A stretch of DNA of 64,000 bases, taken from positions 62,001 to 126,000 of the forward strand of contig NZ_JALDAY010000009.1 of assembly GCF_022698165.1 (NCBI RefSeq), in the 5' to 3' direction. The first letter of the stretch is position 1. Every line of letters begins with the position of its first letter. The notes under the pieces are model-generated. The model worked only from the letters and a program-made list of their open reading frames with translations, was not told where the DNA came from and did not search any database. Source of the DNA: Streptomyces cylindrosporus. Its GTDB lineage: Bacteria > Actinomycetota > Actinomycetes > Streptomycetales > Streptomycetaceae. Positions 25,761-34,070 of this stretch are shown in pieces. The position numbers were made by a program, and so were the translations under genes.

Positions 25761-26194
25761 TCCAGGACCCGAGCATGAGGGCCGCCCAGCGGGGCGGCGA
25801 ACTCGACTGGCTGCTGGACGACTTGGTGCTGCGCGTGACCGAGGTACGGCATGCCGTGGTGCTGTCCAACGACGGGCTCGCCGTCGGCGCGTCGACCGAT
25901 CTGCGCCGCGAGGACGCCGAACACCTGGCCGCCGTGGCCTCCGGCTTCCACAGCCTCGCCAAGGGGGCGGGCCGGCACTTCGGGGCGGGCGGGGTGCGCC
26001 AGACCATGGTGGAGATGGACGACGGCTTCCTGTTCGTGGCCGCGGCCGGCGACGGCTCCTGCCTGGCCGTGCTCACCGCCGTGACGGCCGACATCGGCCT
26101 GGTCGCCTACGAGATGGCACGACTGGTCAAACGCGTCGGCGAGCACCTGTACACGGCGCCCCGGGTCGGCGCCCGGCCGCCGGCCGCCCGATGA
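25757..26194 (+). CDS. cvnB: Conservon roadblock/LC7 protein CvnB
   Basis: A 145-aa roadblock/LC7-fold protein. Typical sequence elements are ELDWLLDDLV, AVVLSNDGLAVGAS, LRREDAEHLAAVASG and GSCLAVLT. Such proteins serve as regulators of small Ras-like GTPases, here probably CvnD, and can bind CvnA at the membrane. It is translationally coupled to CvnA through the 4-bp ATGA overlap and is followed after 22 bp by CvnC. A close paralogue lies at 27951-28364. Confidence 0.93.
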   Translation: MIQDPSMRAAQRGGELDWLLDDLVLRVTEVRHAVVLSNDGLAVGASTDLRREDAEHLAAVASGFHSLAKGAGRHFGAGGVRQTMVEMDDGFLFVAAAGDGSCLAVLTAVTADIGLVAYEMARLVKRVGEHLYTAPRVGARPPAAR

Positions 26195-26216
26195 GCCGAG
26201 AAGGCGGTCCGCGCAG

Positions 26217-26630
26217 ATGATCGAGGACAGGACGGGCGCCGGGCAGCAGCCGGGCAGCCAGTGGTACGACGGGGAGGCCGGCCCCCTCGTGCGGCCGTAC
26301 GCCATGACCGGCGGGCGCACCAGACCCGGACCCACCGGCGTCCGCTTCGACCTGATCGCGCTGGTCACCCTGGACACCGGAGCACCCGGCGTCGACGACG
26401 ACACGGCGCTCGGCCCGGAACACCGGGCGCTGATCGACCTGTGCCGCCTGGAGACCCAGTCGGTCGCGGAGCTCGCCGCGGGCGCCGACCTGCCCGTGGG
26501 CGTGGTCAGGGTGCTGCTGGGCGACCTGCTGGAGCTCGGCTGCGTGACCGTCAGTCGTCCCGTTCCACCCGCACAGCTTCCTGACGAACGGATTCTGCGC
26601 GAGGTGATCGAGGGACTGCGAGCGCTGTAG
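26217..26630 (+). CDS. cvnC: Conservon DUF742 protein CvnC
   Basis: A 137-aa DUF742 protein. The N-terminal GPLVRPYAMTGGRTRP motif and the C-terminal winged-helix-like part (QSVAELAAGADLPVGVVRVLLGDLLELG) match the family, which always accompanies CvnA, CvnB and CvnD. It probably acts as an adaptor in the signalling complex; DNA binding has been suggested for the fold but is not shown here. Unlike most conservons, where CvnC and CvnD overlap, its stop is followed by a 179-bp gap. Confidence 0.9.
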   Translation: MIEDRTGAGQQPGSQWYDGEAGPLVRPYAMTGGRTRPGPTGVRFDLIALVTLDTGAPGVDDDTALGPEHRALIDLCRLETQSVAELAAGADLPVGVVRVLLGDLLELGCVTVSRPVPPAQLPDERILREVIEGLRAL

Positions 26631-26759
26631 ATGAAAGTTCACAACCACCCGGTCCCGTCCGGCCCCGACTCGTACACCCAACCGGACCCCGAAAGGGAAC
26701 GAGTCGGTCGCATCGGTCAAATAGCGGTCCAATCCTCCGAAGAGGGGCCGCAGTTGTGA
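26631..26759 (+). CDS. Possible small ORF (42 codons) between cvnC and cvnD
   Basis: An ATG follows the CvnC stop codon immediately (TAG-ATG) and opens a 42-codon frame ending with TGA at 26757-26759. The predicted peptide is hydrophilic, begins MKVHNHPVPSGPD and ends SSEEGPQL. It has no clear ribosome site, although termination-reinitiation after CvnC is conceivable. Several codons (AAA, GTT, CAA, ATA) are rare for this genome, which argues against translation. It fills most of the unusual gap between cvnC and cvnD. Confidence 0.2.
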   Translation: MKVHNHPVPSGPDSYTQPDPERERVGRIGQIAVQSSEEGPQL

Positions 26760-26809
26760 TGATGCGTATGGACGTCGACCGTTGCCGGCACTCCCGAGAG
26801 AAGTGATCG

Positions 26810-27415
26810 ATGGTCTCCGAGCACTCCGATGCCCAGGGCGGCGACACGGCCGCACTCGCGTTGAAGATACTGGTCGCCGGCGGGTTCGGCGTGGGCAAGA
26901 CCACCCTGGTGGGCGCGGTCAGCGAGATCAGGCCGCTGCGCACCGAGGAACTGCTCAGCGAGGCCGGACAGTTGGTGGACGACACGGACGGCGTGGACCA
27001 GAAGGTCACCACGACCGTCGCCATGGACTTCGGGCGCATCACCATCCGGTCCGGTCTGTCCCTCTACCTCTTCGGCACGCCCGGCCAGGACCGCTTCTGG
27101 TTCCTGTGGGACGAGCTGTCGCAGGGCGCGCTCGGCGCCGTGGTCCTCGCCGACACCCGGCGGCTGGAGGACTGCTTCCCCGCGGTGGACTACTTCGAGC
27201 ACCGGCACATCCCGTTCGTGGTCGCCGTCAACTGCTTCTCGGGCGCCCGCAGGTACGGGGCCCAGGACGTCTCACGCGCCCTGGACCTGGACCGGGGAAC
27301 TCCGGTCGTGCTCTGCGACGCCCGGGACCGCGACTCCGGGAAGGAGGTGCTGATCCGGCTCGTCGAGTACGCCGGGCGGATGCACACCGCCCGGTTGCTC
27401 GACTCGGTCGGCTGA
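26810..27415 (+). CDS. cvnD: Conservon Ras-like GTPase CvnD
   Basis: A 201-aa small GTPase of the prokaryotic MglA/Arf-like group. The P-loop is GGFGVGKTTLV near residue 25; the switch/G3 region is LYLFGTPGQDRFWF; a VAVNCF element stands where NKxD would be. In conservons this protein is thought to cycle at the membrane under the control of CvnB. It starts with ATG 26810, 179 bp downstream of CvnC, so it may have its own promoter inside that gap, which is unusual for a conservon. Confidence 0.92.
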   Translation: MVSEHSDAQGGDTAALALKILVAGGFGVGKTTLVGAVSEIRPLRTEELLSEAGQLVDDTDGVDQKVTTTVAMDFGRITIRSGLSLYLFGTPGQDRFWFLWDELSQGALGAVVLADTRRLEDCFPAVDYFEHRHIPFVVAVNCFSGARRYGAQDVSRALDLDRGTPVVLCDARDRDSGKEVLIRLVEYAGRMHTARLLDSVG

Positions 27416-27428
27416 GCGGGCGGCCCGC

Positions 27429-27857
27429 TCAGTCCGCGACGGCCTTCTCGGCCAGGACCTTGTCGACGGCGATGCGCACGAGGAGTTCCCCGGGTACGCC
27501 GTTGCGCGCCCCGAACTCCTCGGCCCGCTCCTCGCCCATGTACCGGGCCCCGATACGGCTGGCCCAGTACCGCAGTTCGTCCGGATCCTCCGAGATCCGG
27601 GCCCGGCCCTGCAGGACGACGTAGTCGAAGGGCGGTCGGTCGTCGTCCACGCACAGCGCGGCGCGCCCGTCACGGACCAGATTCCGCCCTTTCACACTCG
27701 TACCGGCCGTGTTGAACACGACGTCGTCCCCGTCGAGCAGGAACCAGATCGGCGTCACATGCGGGCTGCCGTCGGCCCGGACGGTGGAGAGCTTCGCGGT
27801 GCGGGTGCCGTGCGAGACGAACGCCCGCCATTCCTCATCGGTCATCTTCTGTGCCAT
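27429..27857 (-). CDS. PPOX-class flavin/F420-dependent oxidoreductase
   Basis: A 142-aa split-barrel protein of the pyridoxamine-phosphate-oxidase-like superfamily. Family features include AKLSTVRADGSPHVTPIWFLLDGDDVVF, RAALCVDDDRPPFDYVVLQGRA and the C-terminal RIAVDKVLAEKA. Actinomycete members of this subclass often use coenzyme F420 or FMN. The ATG at 27857 follows AAGGAGG. It is inserted in opposite orientation between the conservon and a second roadblock gene; other conservons carry a cytochrome P450 at this place, so a redox role linked to the conservon is conceivable but unproven. Confidence 0.88.
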   Translation of the reverse strand: MAQKMTDEEWRAFVSHGTRTAKLSTVRADGSPHVTPIWFLLDGDDVVFNTAGTSVKGRNLVRDGRAALCVDDDRPPFDYVVLQGRARISEDPDELRYWASRIGARYMGEERAEEFGARNGVPGELLVRIAVDKVLAEKAVAD

Positions 27858-27950
27858 GGACCCATCCTCCTTGCCCGGGGGCCGGTGGTGGGGAAGGCTG
27901 GCGCAGAGATCCTCCGGCGAGGGGGATTCGTTTCACGGGGAGACCGAAAC

Positions 27951-28364
27951 ATGGCGCAGAACCAGGGACTTGACTGGCTGCTGGACGATCTGACCGAGCG
28001 TGTCGAACAGGTGCGGCACGCTCTGGTCCTGTCCAACGACGGGCTGGTGGCGGGAGCGAGTACGGGGCTGCGGCGCGAGGACGCCGAGCATCTCGCCGCC
28101 GTCTCCTCCGGACTGCACAGCCTGGCCAAGGGATCGGGACGCCACTTCGGCGCGGGCAGAGTACGCCAGACGATGGTGGAGTTCGACGACGCGGTGCTGT
28201 TCGTCACGGCGGCCGGCACCGGCAGCTGTCTGTGCGTGCTCAGCGCCGCCGACGCGGACATCGGCCAGATCGCCTACGAGATGACCCTCTTGGTCAACCG
28301 GGTCGGCGAACATCTCGGCGTGGAGGCCCGGCAGCCCGAACGGCCCTCGCCCACGGACTCCTGA
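27951..28364 (+). CDS. Second roadblock/LC7 protein (CvnB paralogue)
   Basis: A 137-aa roadblock/LC7 protein that is strikingly similar to the CvnB at 25757: both share DWLLDDL, LVLSNDGL or VVLSNDGL, LRREDAEHLAAV, SLAKG-GRHFGAG and VRQTMVE. By eye roughly three quarters of aligned residues are identical. It has its own ribosome site (GGGGAG) and no neighbouring CvnA, CvnC or CvnD, so it is an orphan copy, probably made by local duplication. It could compete with or replace CvnB in the GTPase complex. Confidence 0.9.
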   Translation: MAQNQGLDWLLDDLTERVEQVRHALVLSNDGLVAGASTGLRREDAEHLAAVSSGLHSLAKGSGRHFGAGRVRQTMVEFDDAVLFVTAAGTGSCLCVLSAADADIGQIAYEMTLLVNRVGEHLGVEARQPERPSPTDS

Positions 28365-28491
28365 CCTGCGACTTCTTCCTCTCCCGTGGAGTTATCCACA
28401 GGCCCCCCACAAGATCCGCCGCAGCGGCTACGGTTTTTTTCCGAGGCCACGCGGACGGCGCGGGGCCGACCACTCCACGGGGGAGACGAGC

Positions 28492-29373
28492 ATGTCGGGC
28501 AACACCGTCACCACACCATCCAGCACCTCCTGCACGCCGAGCCGCGCGGCCCGCGAACTGGAGCTCAAGCGAGGACAGTTCGACCTCGCCGTCAATCTCG
28601 GGTACATCCGGACCGTGCCCGACGAAGGGGGCGGAGGCCCGCGGGTCCCGCGTACCGAGATCGAGCGGCTGCGGGGCGAGGACGGCTTCCCCGAGACGCT
28701 GACGAAACGCCTGGCGACCGTGGGCACCAGGGAGGGAGCGGACCTGCTGAAGGTGTCGATCGGCAGGTTCACCCGCCTCGCCCGGCTCGGCATCGTCGTG
28801 CCGGTGCACTTCTACCTGAACCGCTACCGGGCCGTGGTCTGGCTCTATCTGGCCGAGGAACTACGGGAGTTCGCGGCCGACGAGAGCAAGGCGGACCTGC
28901 TGACCGGCCGCATCCCGGCGGGCTTCCGGGAACTCGTGCAGGAGGGCGTGGACCTGCGCGCCCGCAACTGGCGACAGCGGCAGCTGACCTTCCTGCGGCG
29001 CCGGGCCGGCGACCATCCCTGGGCCCAGGCGGCGGCCGTCGCCTCCGTGCTCGACCCGCTCCAGGTCGCCGAGGTCGTCCAGGACCCCTACGAGCGCCTG
29101 CACCTGAGCCGGTTCCTGCCCAAAGCGGTGACCTACGGCGCCCCCGGATCGCCCGGAGCGCAGCTGACCGAGCGCCTCACCCACGCGGACGACCCCGACG
29201 AGGTCGGCTGGCTCAGCGCCGAACTCGTACGTGCGGTGGGCGACGCCCGCCGACGCGACCCCGCACCGCGACCGGCCGGAGCGCCGCCGGTCGCGGACGG
29301 CAGGGAACCCGCCACCGAGGACCCCGGACGCTCCCGAGGCCTGCTGGGCTGGCTGCGCCGCAGGAATCCCTGA
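28492..29373 (+). CDS. Hypothetical protein, DUF6397-like
   Basis: A 293-aa soluble protein that resembles the actinomycete DUF6397 group as I recall it. The N-terminal third looks helix-turn-helix-like (ARELELKRGQFDLAVNLGYI, followed by PRTEIERL), then comes a second similar unit (LLKVSIGRFTRLARLGIVVPVHFYLNRYRAVVWLY). The last 50 residues are Pro/Arg-rich and end with a basic GWLRRRNP tail. A DNA-binding adaptor role would fit, but this is a guess. Upstream, an isolated TTATCCACA (28392-28400) resembles a DnaA box. Confidence 0.68.
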   Translation: MSGNTVTTPSSTSCTPSRAARELELKRGQFDLAVNLGYIRTVPDEGGGGPRVPRTEIERLRGEDGFPETLTKRLATVGTREGADLLKVSIGRFTRLARLGIVVPVHFYLNRYRAVVWLYLAEELREFAADESKADLLTGRIPAGFRELVQEGVDLRARNWRQRQLTFLRRRAGDHPWAQAAAVASVLDPLQVAEVVQDPYERLHLSRFLPKAVTYGAPGSPGAQLTERLTHADDPDEVGWLSAELVRAVGDARRRDPAPRPAGAPPVADGREPATEDPGRSRGLLGWLRRRNP

Positions 29374-29374
29374 A

Positions 29375-30241
29375 CTACAGCGCCCGGAACAGCCCTTCCT
29401 GGACGACGGACACGAGCAGCCGCCCGGCCCGGTCGTAGATCCGTCCGCGGGCCAGACCGCGCCCGCCCGTCACGATGGGCGCCTCCTGGTCGTACAGGAA
29501 CCACTCGTCCGCACGGAAGGGCCGGTGGAACCACATGGCGTGGTCCAGCGACGCGATGTCGAAGTTCCGCGCGCCCCACAGGGGTTCGACCGGGATGCGG
29601 ACGGCGTCCAGGAGGGTCATGTCGCTGGCGTAGGTCAGCGCGCAGGTGTGCACGACCGGGTCGTCGCCGAGCGGACCGACCGCGCGCATCCACACGGCGC
29701 TGCGCGGCTCGGCGTCCTTGATCTCCTCCGGGGTCCAGCGCAGCCGGTCCACGTAGCGGATGTCGAAGGGCTGGCGGCGCGCCATCCCCTCGTAACGCTC
29801 GGGCAGCGCGCCCAGGTGCTCGCGGATCTCCTCGGTGACCGTCGGCAGGGACTCCGGGTCCGGGACCTCGCGGGCCGGCGGCAGCTGGTGCTCGAAGGGT
29901 CCTTCCTCAGGCTTGTGAAAGGAGGCGGTGAGATTGAAGATCGTGCGGCCCTGCTGCACGGCGGTGACCCGGCGGGTCGTGAACGACCTGCCGTCCCGCA
30001 CCCGTTCGACCTGGTACACGATCGGCACGCCCGGACGGCCCGGGCGCAGGAAGTACGCGTGGAGCGAGTGCACCGGACGGTCGCCCTCCGTGGTGCGGGC
30101 GGCGGCGACCAGCGCCTGGCCCGCCACCTGGCCGCCGAAGACCCGTTGCAGGGACTCGTGCGGACTCAGGCCACGGAAGATGTTGACCTCGATCTGCTCC
30201 AGGTCGAGCAGGTCGACGAGTCTCTCGGCCGGGTTCGTCAT
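29375..30241 (-). CDS. tesB: Acyl-CoA thioesterase II
   Basis: A 288-aa double hot-dog thioesterase that hydrolyses medium- to long-chain acyl-CoA to free acid and CoA. The N-terminal hot-dog contains FGGQVAGQALVAAARTT and SLHAYFLRPG; the C-terminal half contains the catalytic-region sequences DIASLDHAMWFHRPFRADEW and GRGLARGRIYDRAGRLLVSVVQEG. Length and motif order match TesB. The start ATG at 30241 lies 19 bp after the Ski2-like helicase stop, so the two are probably co-transcribed, the helicase first. It ends 1 bp from the DUF6397-like gene on the other strand. Confidence 0.93.
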   Translation of the reverse strand: MTNPAERLVDLLDLEQIEVNIFRGLSPHESLQRVFGGQVAGQALVAAARTTEGDRPVHSLHAYFLRPGRPGVPIVYQVERVRDGRSFTTRRVTAVQQGRTIFNLTASFHKPEEGPFEHQLPPAREVPDPESLPTVTEEIREHLGALPERYEGMARRQPFDIRYVDRLRWTPEEIKDAEPRSAVWMRAVGPLGDDPVVHTCALTYASDMTLLDAVRIPVEPLWGARNFDIASLDHAMWFHRPFRADEWFLYDQEAPIVTGGRGLARGRIYDRAGRLLVSVVQEGLFRAL

Positions 30242-30260
30242 GCGGGGATCTCTCCTTGGC

Positions 30261-32774
30261 TCAGAGCTGACCGACGTCGGTGACCCGGACGACCGCACGG
30301 CCCTCCGCGTCGGAGGCGGCGAGGTCGATCTCCGCGCTGATGCCCCAGTCGTGGTCGTCGTTCGGGTCGTCGAAGATCTGCCGGACACGCCAGAGGCCCT
30401 CCTTGGGCGCCTCCTCGATCACCAGCAGCTTGGGGCCGCGCGCGTCCGGGCCGGTGCCGAGGTCCTCGTACTCGTCCCAGTACTTGTCCATCGCCTCGCC
30501 CCACGCGTCGGCGTCCCAGCCGGCCTCGGCGTCCATCTCGCCCAGCTCCTCGACCTGGTCGAGGGCGGCGAGCTCGACCCGCCGGAACATCGCGTTGCGG
30601 ACCAGGACGCGGAAGGCGCGCGCGTTGGCGGTGACCGGCTTGACCTCGTCGGCCTTCTCCTGGGCCTCCTCGGCGGTCATCTCCTCCGGGTTGGCGAGCT
30701 GCTCCCACTCGTCCAGCAGGCTGGAGTCGACCTGGCGCACCATCTCGCCGAGCCACTCGATGAGGTCCTGCAGGTCCTCGGACTTCAGGTCGTCGGGGAT
30801 GTTGTGGTCGAGGGCCTTGTAGGCGCTGGCGAGGTAGCGCAGCACGATGCCCTCGGTGCGGGCCAGCTCGTAGAAGGAGACCAACTCCGTGAAGGACAGC
30901 GCCCGTTCGTACATGTCGCGGATGACGGACTTCGGGGACAGCGGGTGGTCGCCGACCCAGGGGTGGCTCTTGCGGTACGTGTTGTACGCGTGGAAGAGCA
31001 GCTCCTCCAGGGGCTTCGGGTAGGTGACGTCCTGGAGGCGCTCCATGCGCTCCTCGTACTCGATTCCGTCCGCCTTCATCGCGGCGACGGCCTCGCCCTT
31101 CGCCTTGTTCAGCTGGGCGACGAGGATCTGCCGCGGGTCGTCGAGGGTCGACTCGACGACGGACACCATGTCCAGGGCGTAGGACGGCGACTCGGGGTCG
31201 AGGAGCTCGAAGGCGGCCAGCGCGAAGGTGGACAGCGGCTGGTTGAGCGCGAAGTCCTGCTGGAGGTCCACGGTGAGACGGACGATCCGGCCCGTGGGGT
31301 CCGGCTCGTCGAGCTTCTCGACGATGCCGCCGTCGAGGAGCGAGCGGTAGATCGCGATCGCGCGGCGGATGTGCCGCAGCTGCTGCTTGCGCGGCTCGTG
31401 GTTGTCCTCCAGCAGATGCCGCATCGCCTCGAAGGCGTTGCCGGGACGGGCGATCACCGACAGCAGCATGGTGTGCGTGACCCGGAAGCGGGACGACAGC
31501 GGCTCGGGCTCGGAGGCGATGAGCTTCTCGAAGGTGTTCTCCGTCCAGGCGACGAAGCCCTCCGGGGCCTTCTTGCGGACGACCTTGCGGCGCTTCTTGG
31601 GATCGTCGCCGGCCTTCGCGAGAGCCTTCTCGTTCTCGATCACGTGCTCGGGCGCCTGCGCGACGACGAAGCCCGCCGTGTCGAAGCCGGCCCGCCCGGC
31701 CCGGCCCGCGATCTGGTGGAACTCACGGGCCCGCAGGGTGCGCACACGGTTGCCGTCGTACTTGGTCAGGGCGGTGAACAGCACGGTGCGGATGGGCACG
31801 TTGACACCGACGCCGAGGGTGTCCGTGCCGCAGATGACCTTCAGCAGGCCGGCCTGGGCGAGCTTCTCCACCAGGCGCCGGTACTTGGGCAGCATGCCGG
31901 CGTGGTGCACGCCGATGCCGTGGCGGACATAGCGGGAGAGGTTGCGGCCGAACTTGGTGGTGAAGCGGAAATTGCCGATCAGCTCGGCGATCTGCTCCTT
32001 CTCCTCCTTCGAGCACATGTTGATGCTCATCAGCGCCTGCGCCCGCTCCACGGCCTGCGCCTGCGTGAAGTGCACGATGTAGACCGGCGCCTGCTTGGTC
32101 TCCAGCAGGTCGGTGAGGGTCTCGGTGAGCGGCGTGAAGCGGTACTCGTAGGAGAGCGGCACCGGGCGGGTCGCCGAGCGGACCACCGAGGTGGGGCGGC
32201 CCGTGCGGCGCGAGAGGTCCTGCTCGAAGAAGGAGACGTCGCCCAGCGTCGCCGACATCAGGACGAACTGCGCCTGCGGCAGCTCCAGGATCGGGATCTG
32301 CCAGGCCCAGCCGCGGTCGCCCTCCGCGTAGAAGTGGAACTCGTCCATGACGACCTGGCCGACGTCCGCGTTCTTGCCGTCGCGCAGTGCGATCGACGCG
32401 AGGACCTCGGCGGTGCAGCAGATGACGGGCGCGTCGGAGTTCACGGACGCGTCGCCGGTCAGCATGCCCACGTTCTCGGTGCCGAAGAGCTTGCACAGCT
32501 CGAAGAACTTCTCCGAGACCAGCGCCTTGATCGGCGCGGTGTAGAAGGTGACCTCGTCGCGGGCGAGCGCCGCGAAGTGCGCGCCTGCCGCGATCATGCT
32601 CTTGCCGGAGCCGGTGGGCGTCGACACGATCACGTTCGCGCCGGAGACCACCTCGATCAGCGCCTCCTCCTGGTGGGGGTAGAGCGTCAGACCGCGCTCC
32701 TGGGCCCACGACTCGAAGGCCTCGTAGAGAGCGTCGGGGTCGGCGGTCGGCGGCAGCTGATCGATGAGTGTCAC
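30261..32774 (-). CDS. Ski2-like DEAD/DEAH-box helicase with DUF3516-type C-terminus
   Basis: An 837-aa superfamily 2 helicase. Motifs: TPTGSGKS near residue 45 (Walker A), VVMDEFHFY near residue 140 (DEFH form of motif II), LMSATLGD (motif III), and QIAGRAGRAG (motif VI). The long C-terminal region beyond residue 430 matches the DUF3516-type domain typical of actinobacterial proteins of this family. Related proteins unwind RNA or DNA. The start is GTG 32774; an upstream ATG at 32804 is in frame but lacks a ribosome site. Divergent from the YdjM-like gene; acyl-CoA thioesterase II is directly downstream. Confidence 0.92.
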   Translation of the reverse strand: MTLIDQLPPTADPDALYEAFESWAQERGLTLYPHQEEALIEVVSGANVIVSTPTGSGKSMIAAGAHFAALARDEVTFYTAPIKALVSEKFFELCKLFGTENVGMLTGDASVNSDAPVICCTAEVLASIALRDGKNADVGQVVMDEFHFYAEGDRGWAWQIPILELPQAQFVLMSATLGDVSFFEQDLSRRTGRPTSVVRSATRPVPLSYEYRFTPLTETLTDLLETKQAPVYIVHFTQAQAVERAQALMSINMCSKEEKEQIAELIGNFRFTTKFGRNLSRYVRHGIGVHHAGMLPKYRRLVEKLAQAGLLKVICGTDTLGVGVNVPIRTVLFTALTKYDGNRVRTLRAREFHQIAGRAGRAGFDTAGFVVAQAPEHVIENEKALAKAGDDPKKRRKVVRKKAPEGFVAWTENTFEKLIASEPEPLSSRFRVTHTMLLSVIARPGNAFEAMRHLLEDNHEPRKQQLRHIRRAIAIYRSLLDGGIVEKLDEPDPTGRIVRLTVDLQQDFALNQPLSTFALAAFELLDPESPSYALDMVSVVESTLDDPRQILVAQLNKAKGEAVAAMKADGIEYEERMERLQDVTYPKPLEELLFHAYNTYRKSHPWVGDHPLSPKSVIRDMYERALSFTELVSFYELARTEGIVLRYLASAYKALDHNIPDDLKSEDLQDLIEWLGEMVRQVDSSLLDEWEQLANPEEMTAEEAQEKADEVKPVTANARAFRVLVRNAMFRRVELAALDQVEELGEMDAEAGWDADAWGEAMDKYWDEYEDLGTGPDARGPKLLVIEEAPKEGLWRVRQIFDDPNDDHDWGISAEIDLAASDAEGRAVVRVTDVGQL

Positions 32775-32919
32775 GGACCCATCTTGCCTGTCGTCCTCCC
32801 TCATAGGGGAATCGGATGCGGCAGCGAAGATCACGACCAGTACGCTGTGTCGCCGACGGAGCGTCAGCGCACCCGGTCAACTGGACAGCGGCACAAGAGG
32901 AATGGGGCGGGCAACGGCC

Positions 32920-33714
32920 ATGATGGGACCAGCACACTCACTGTCGGGAGCCGCGGCCTGGCTCGGCGTCGGTGCGGCGGCCGCCGCGGCCGGACACCCG
33001 ATGCCCTGGCCGGTCCTCCTGGTCGGCGCCCTGATCTGCGCCGGAGCCGCCCTCGCCCCGGACCTGGACCACAAGGCGGCCACGATCTCCAGGGCCTTCG
33101 GTCCGCTGTCGCGCGGCCTGTGCGAGATCGTCGACAAGCTCTCCTACGCCGTCTACAAGGCGACGAGGAAGCAGGGCGACCCGCGCCGCTCCGGCGGCCA
33201 CCGCACCCTCACCCACACCTGGCTGTGGGCGGTCCTGATCGGTGCGGGTACGTCGGTCGCCGCCATCACCGGTGGCCGTTGGGCGGTGCTCGCCATCCTC
33301 TTCGTCCACATGGTGCTGGCCATCGAGGGCCTGCTGTGGCGGGCGGCCCGGGGTTCCAGCAGCGATGTGTTGGTGTGGCTGCTGGCCGCGACCAGTGCCT
33401 GGATCCTCGCCGGCGTCCTGGACAAGCCGGGCAACGGTTCGGACTGGCTGTTCACCGAGCCCGGTCAGCAGTACCTGTGGCTGGGGCTGCCGATCGTGCT
33501 GGGCGCCATAGTGCACGACATCGGCGACGCACTGACCGTCTCCGGCTGCCCGATCCTGTGGCCGATCCCCGTGGGCCGCAAGCGCTGGTACCCGATCGGC
33601 CCGCCGAAGGCCATGCGGTTCCGCGCCGGCAGCTGGGTCGAGCTCAAGGTGCTGATGCCGGTGTTCATGCTGCTCGGCGGGGTGGGCTGCGCGGCGGCGC
33701 TGAACTTCATCTGA
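32920..33714 (+). CDS. Membrane-bound metal-dependent hydrolase, YdjM family
   Basis: A 264-aa membrane protein with about five hydrophobic segments. It begins MMGPAHSLSG, contains APDLDHKAATISR and GGHRTLTHTW (His/Asp residues likely to bind metal), and later IVHDIGDALTVSGCP. This pattern fits the YdjM group, described in E. coli as an inner-membrane, LexA-regulated putative hydrolase. No LexA box was seen here. ATG 32920 is chosen because the family motif starts there; an ATG at 32902 in frame is too close to its AGAGG site. Confidence 0.85.
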   Translation: MMGPAHSLSGAAAWLGVGAAAAAAGHPMPWPVLLVGALICAGAALAPDLDHKAATISRAFGPLSRGLCEIVDKLSYAVYKATRKQGDPRRSGGHRTLTHTWLWAVLIGAGTSVAAITGGRWAVLAILFVHMVLAIEGLLWRAARGSSSDVLVWLLAATSAWILAGVLDKPGNGSDWLFTEPGQQYLWLGLPIVLGAIVHDIGDALTVSGCPILWPIPVGRKRWYPIGPPKAMRFRAGSWVELKVLMPVFMLLGGVGCAAALNFI

Positions 33715-33764
33715 CCCAAGGGGCCGCCGATGCCGCAGCCCCCGCGCGCCGCCGCGAGGCCGCC

Positions 33765-34037
33765 TCAGCCCGCGCCGCCCGGGCCCTGTCCCGCGCCGCC
33801 CCCGTAGCGCCGCTCGAACTGGGCGATGCGGCCCTCGGAGTCCACCGTCCGGGCCTTGCCGGTGTAGAACGGATGGCTCTCCGAGGAGATCTCCACGTCC
33901 ACCACCGGGTAGGTCTCGCCGTCGTCCCACTCGATGGTCTGGTCGCTGGTCGCGGTGGACCTGGTCAGGAAGGCGTAGCCGGCGGCACGGTCACGGAAGA
34001 CGACCGCGTGGTAGTCGGGGTGCTTGTCCTGCTGCAT
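33765..34037 (-). CDS. rpmE2: 50S ribosomal protein L31 type B (zinc-independent)
   Basis: A 90-aa type-B L31. The body contains HPDYHAVVFRD, FLTRST, YPVVDVEISSESHPFYTGK and a C-terminal RFERRYG-like end (FERRYGGG), followed by a Gly/Pro tail. The two CxxC zinc ligands of type-A L31 are absent. In streptomycetes the zinc-free copies substitute when zinc is scarce, under Zur control; no convincing Zur box is visible directly upstream. It follows the DUF5709 gene by 33 bp on the same strand. Confidence 0.95.
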   Translation of the reverse strand: MQQDKHPDYHAVVFRDRAAGYAFLTRSTATSDQTIEWDDGETYPVVDVEISSESHPFYTGKARTVDSEGRIAQFERRYGGGAGQGPGGAG

Positions 34038-34070
34038 GCGGGCTCCTCGGCGGGTCGGCGGAACGACGGG

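Noticed and set aside
27429..27857. PPOX gene as an integral part of the conservon operon
   Set aside because: It is on the opposite strand and so cannot be co-transcribed with cvnABCD; only proximity suggests a link.
28392..28400. TTATCCACA, a DnaA-box-like 9-mer
   Set aside because: A single copy with no AT-rich region, no cluster of boxes and no dnaA/dnaN genes nearby; not an origin.
34038..34070. Zur box in front of rpmE2
   Set aside because: No TGAAAATGATTTTCA-like sequence was found between the DUF5709 gene and rpmE2.
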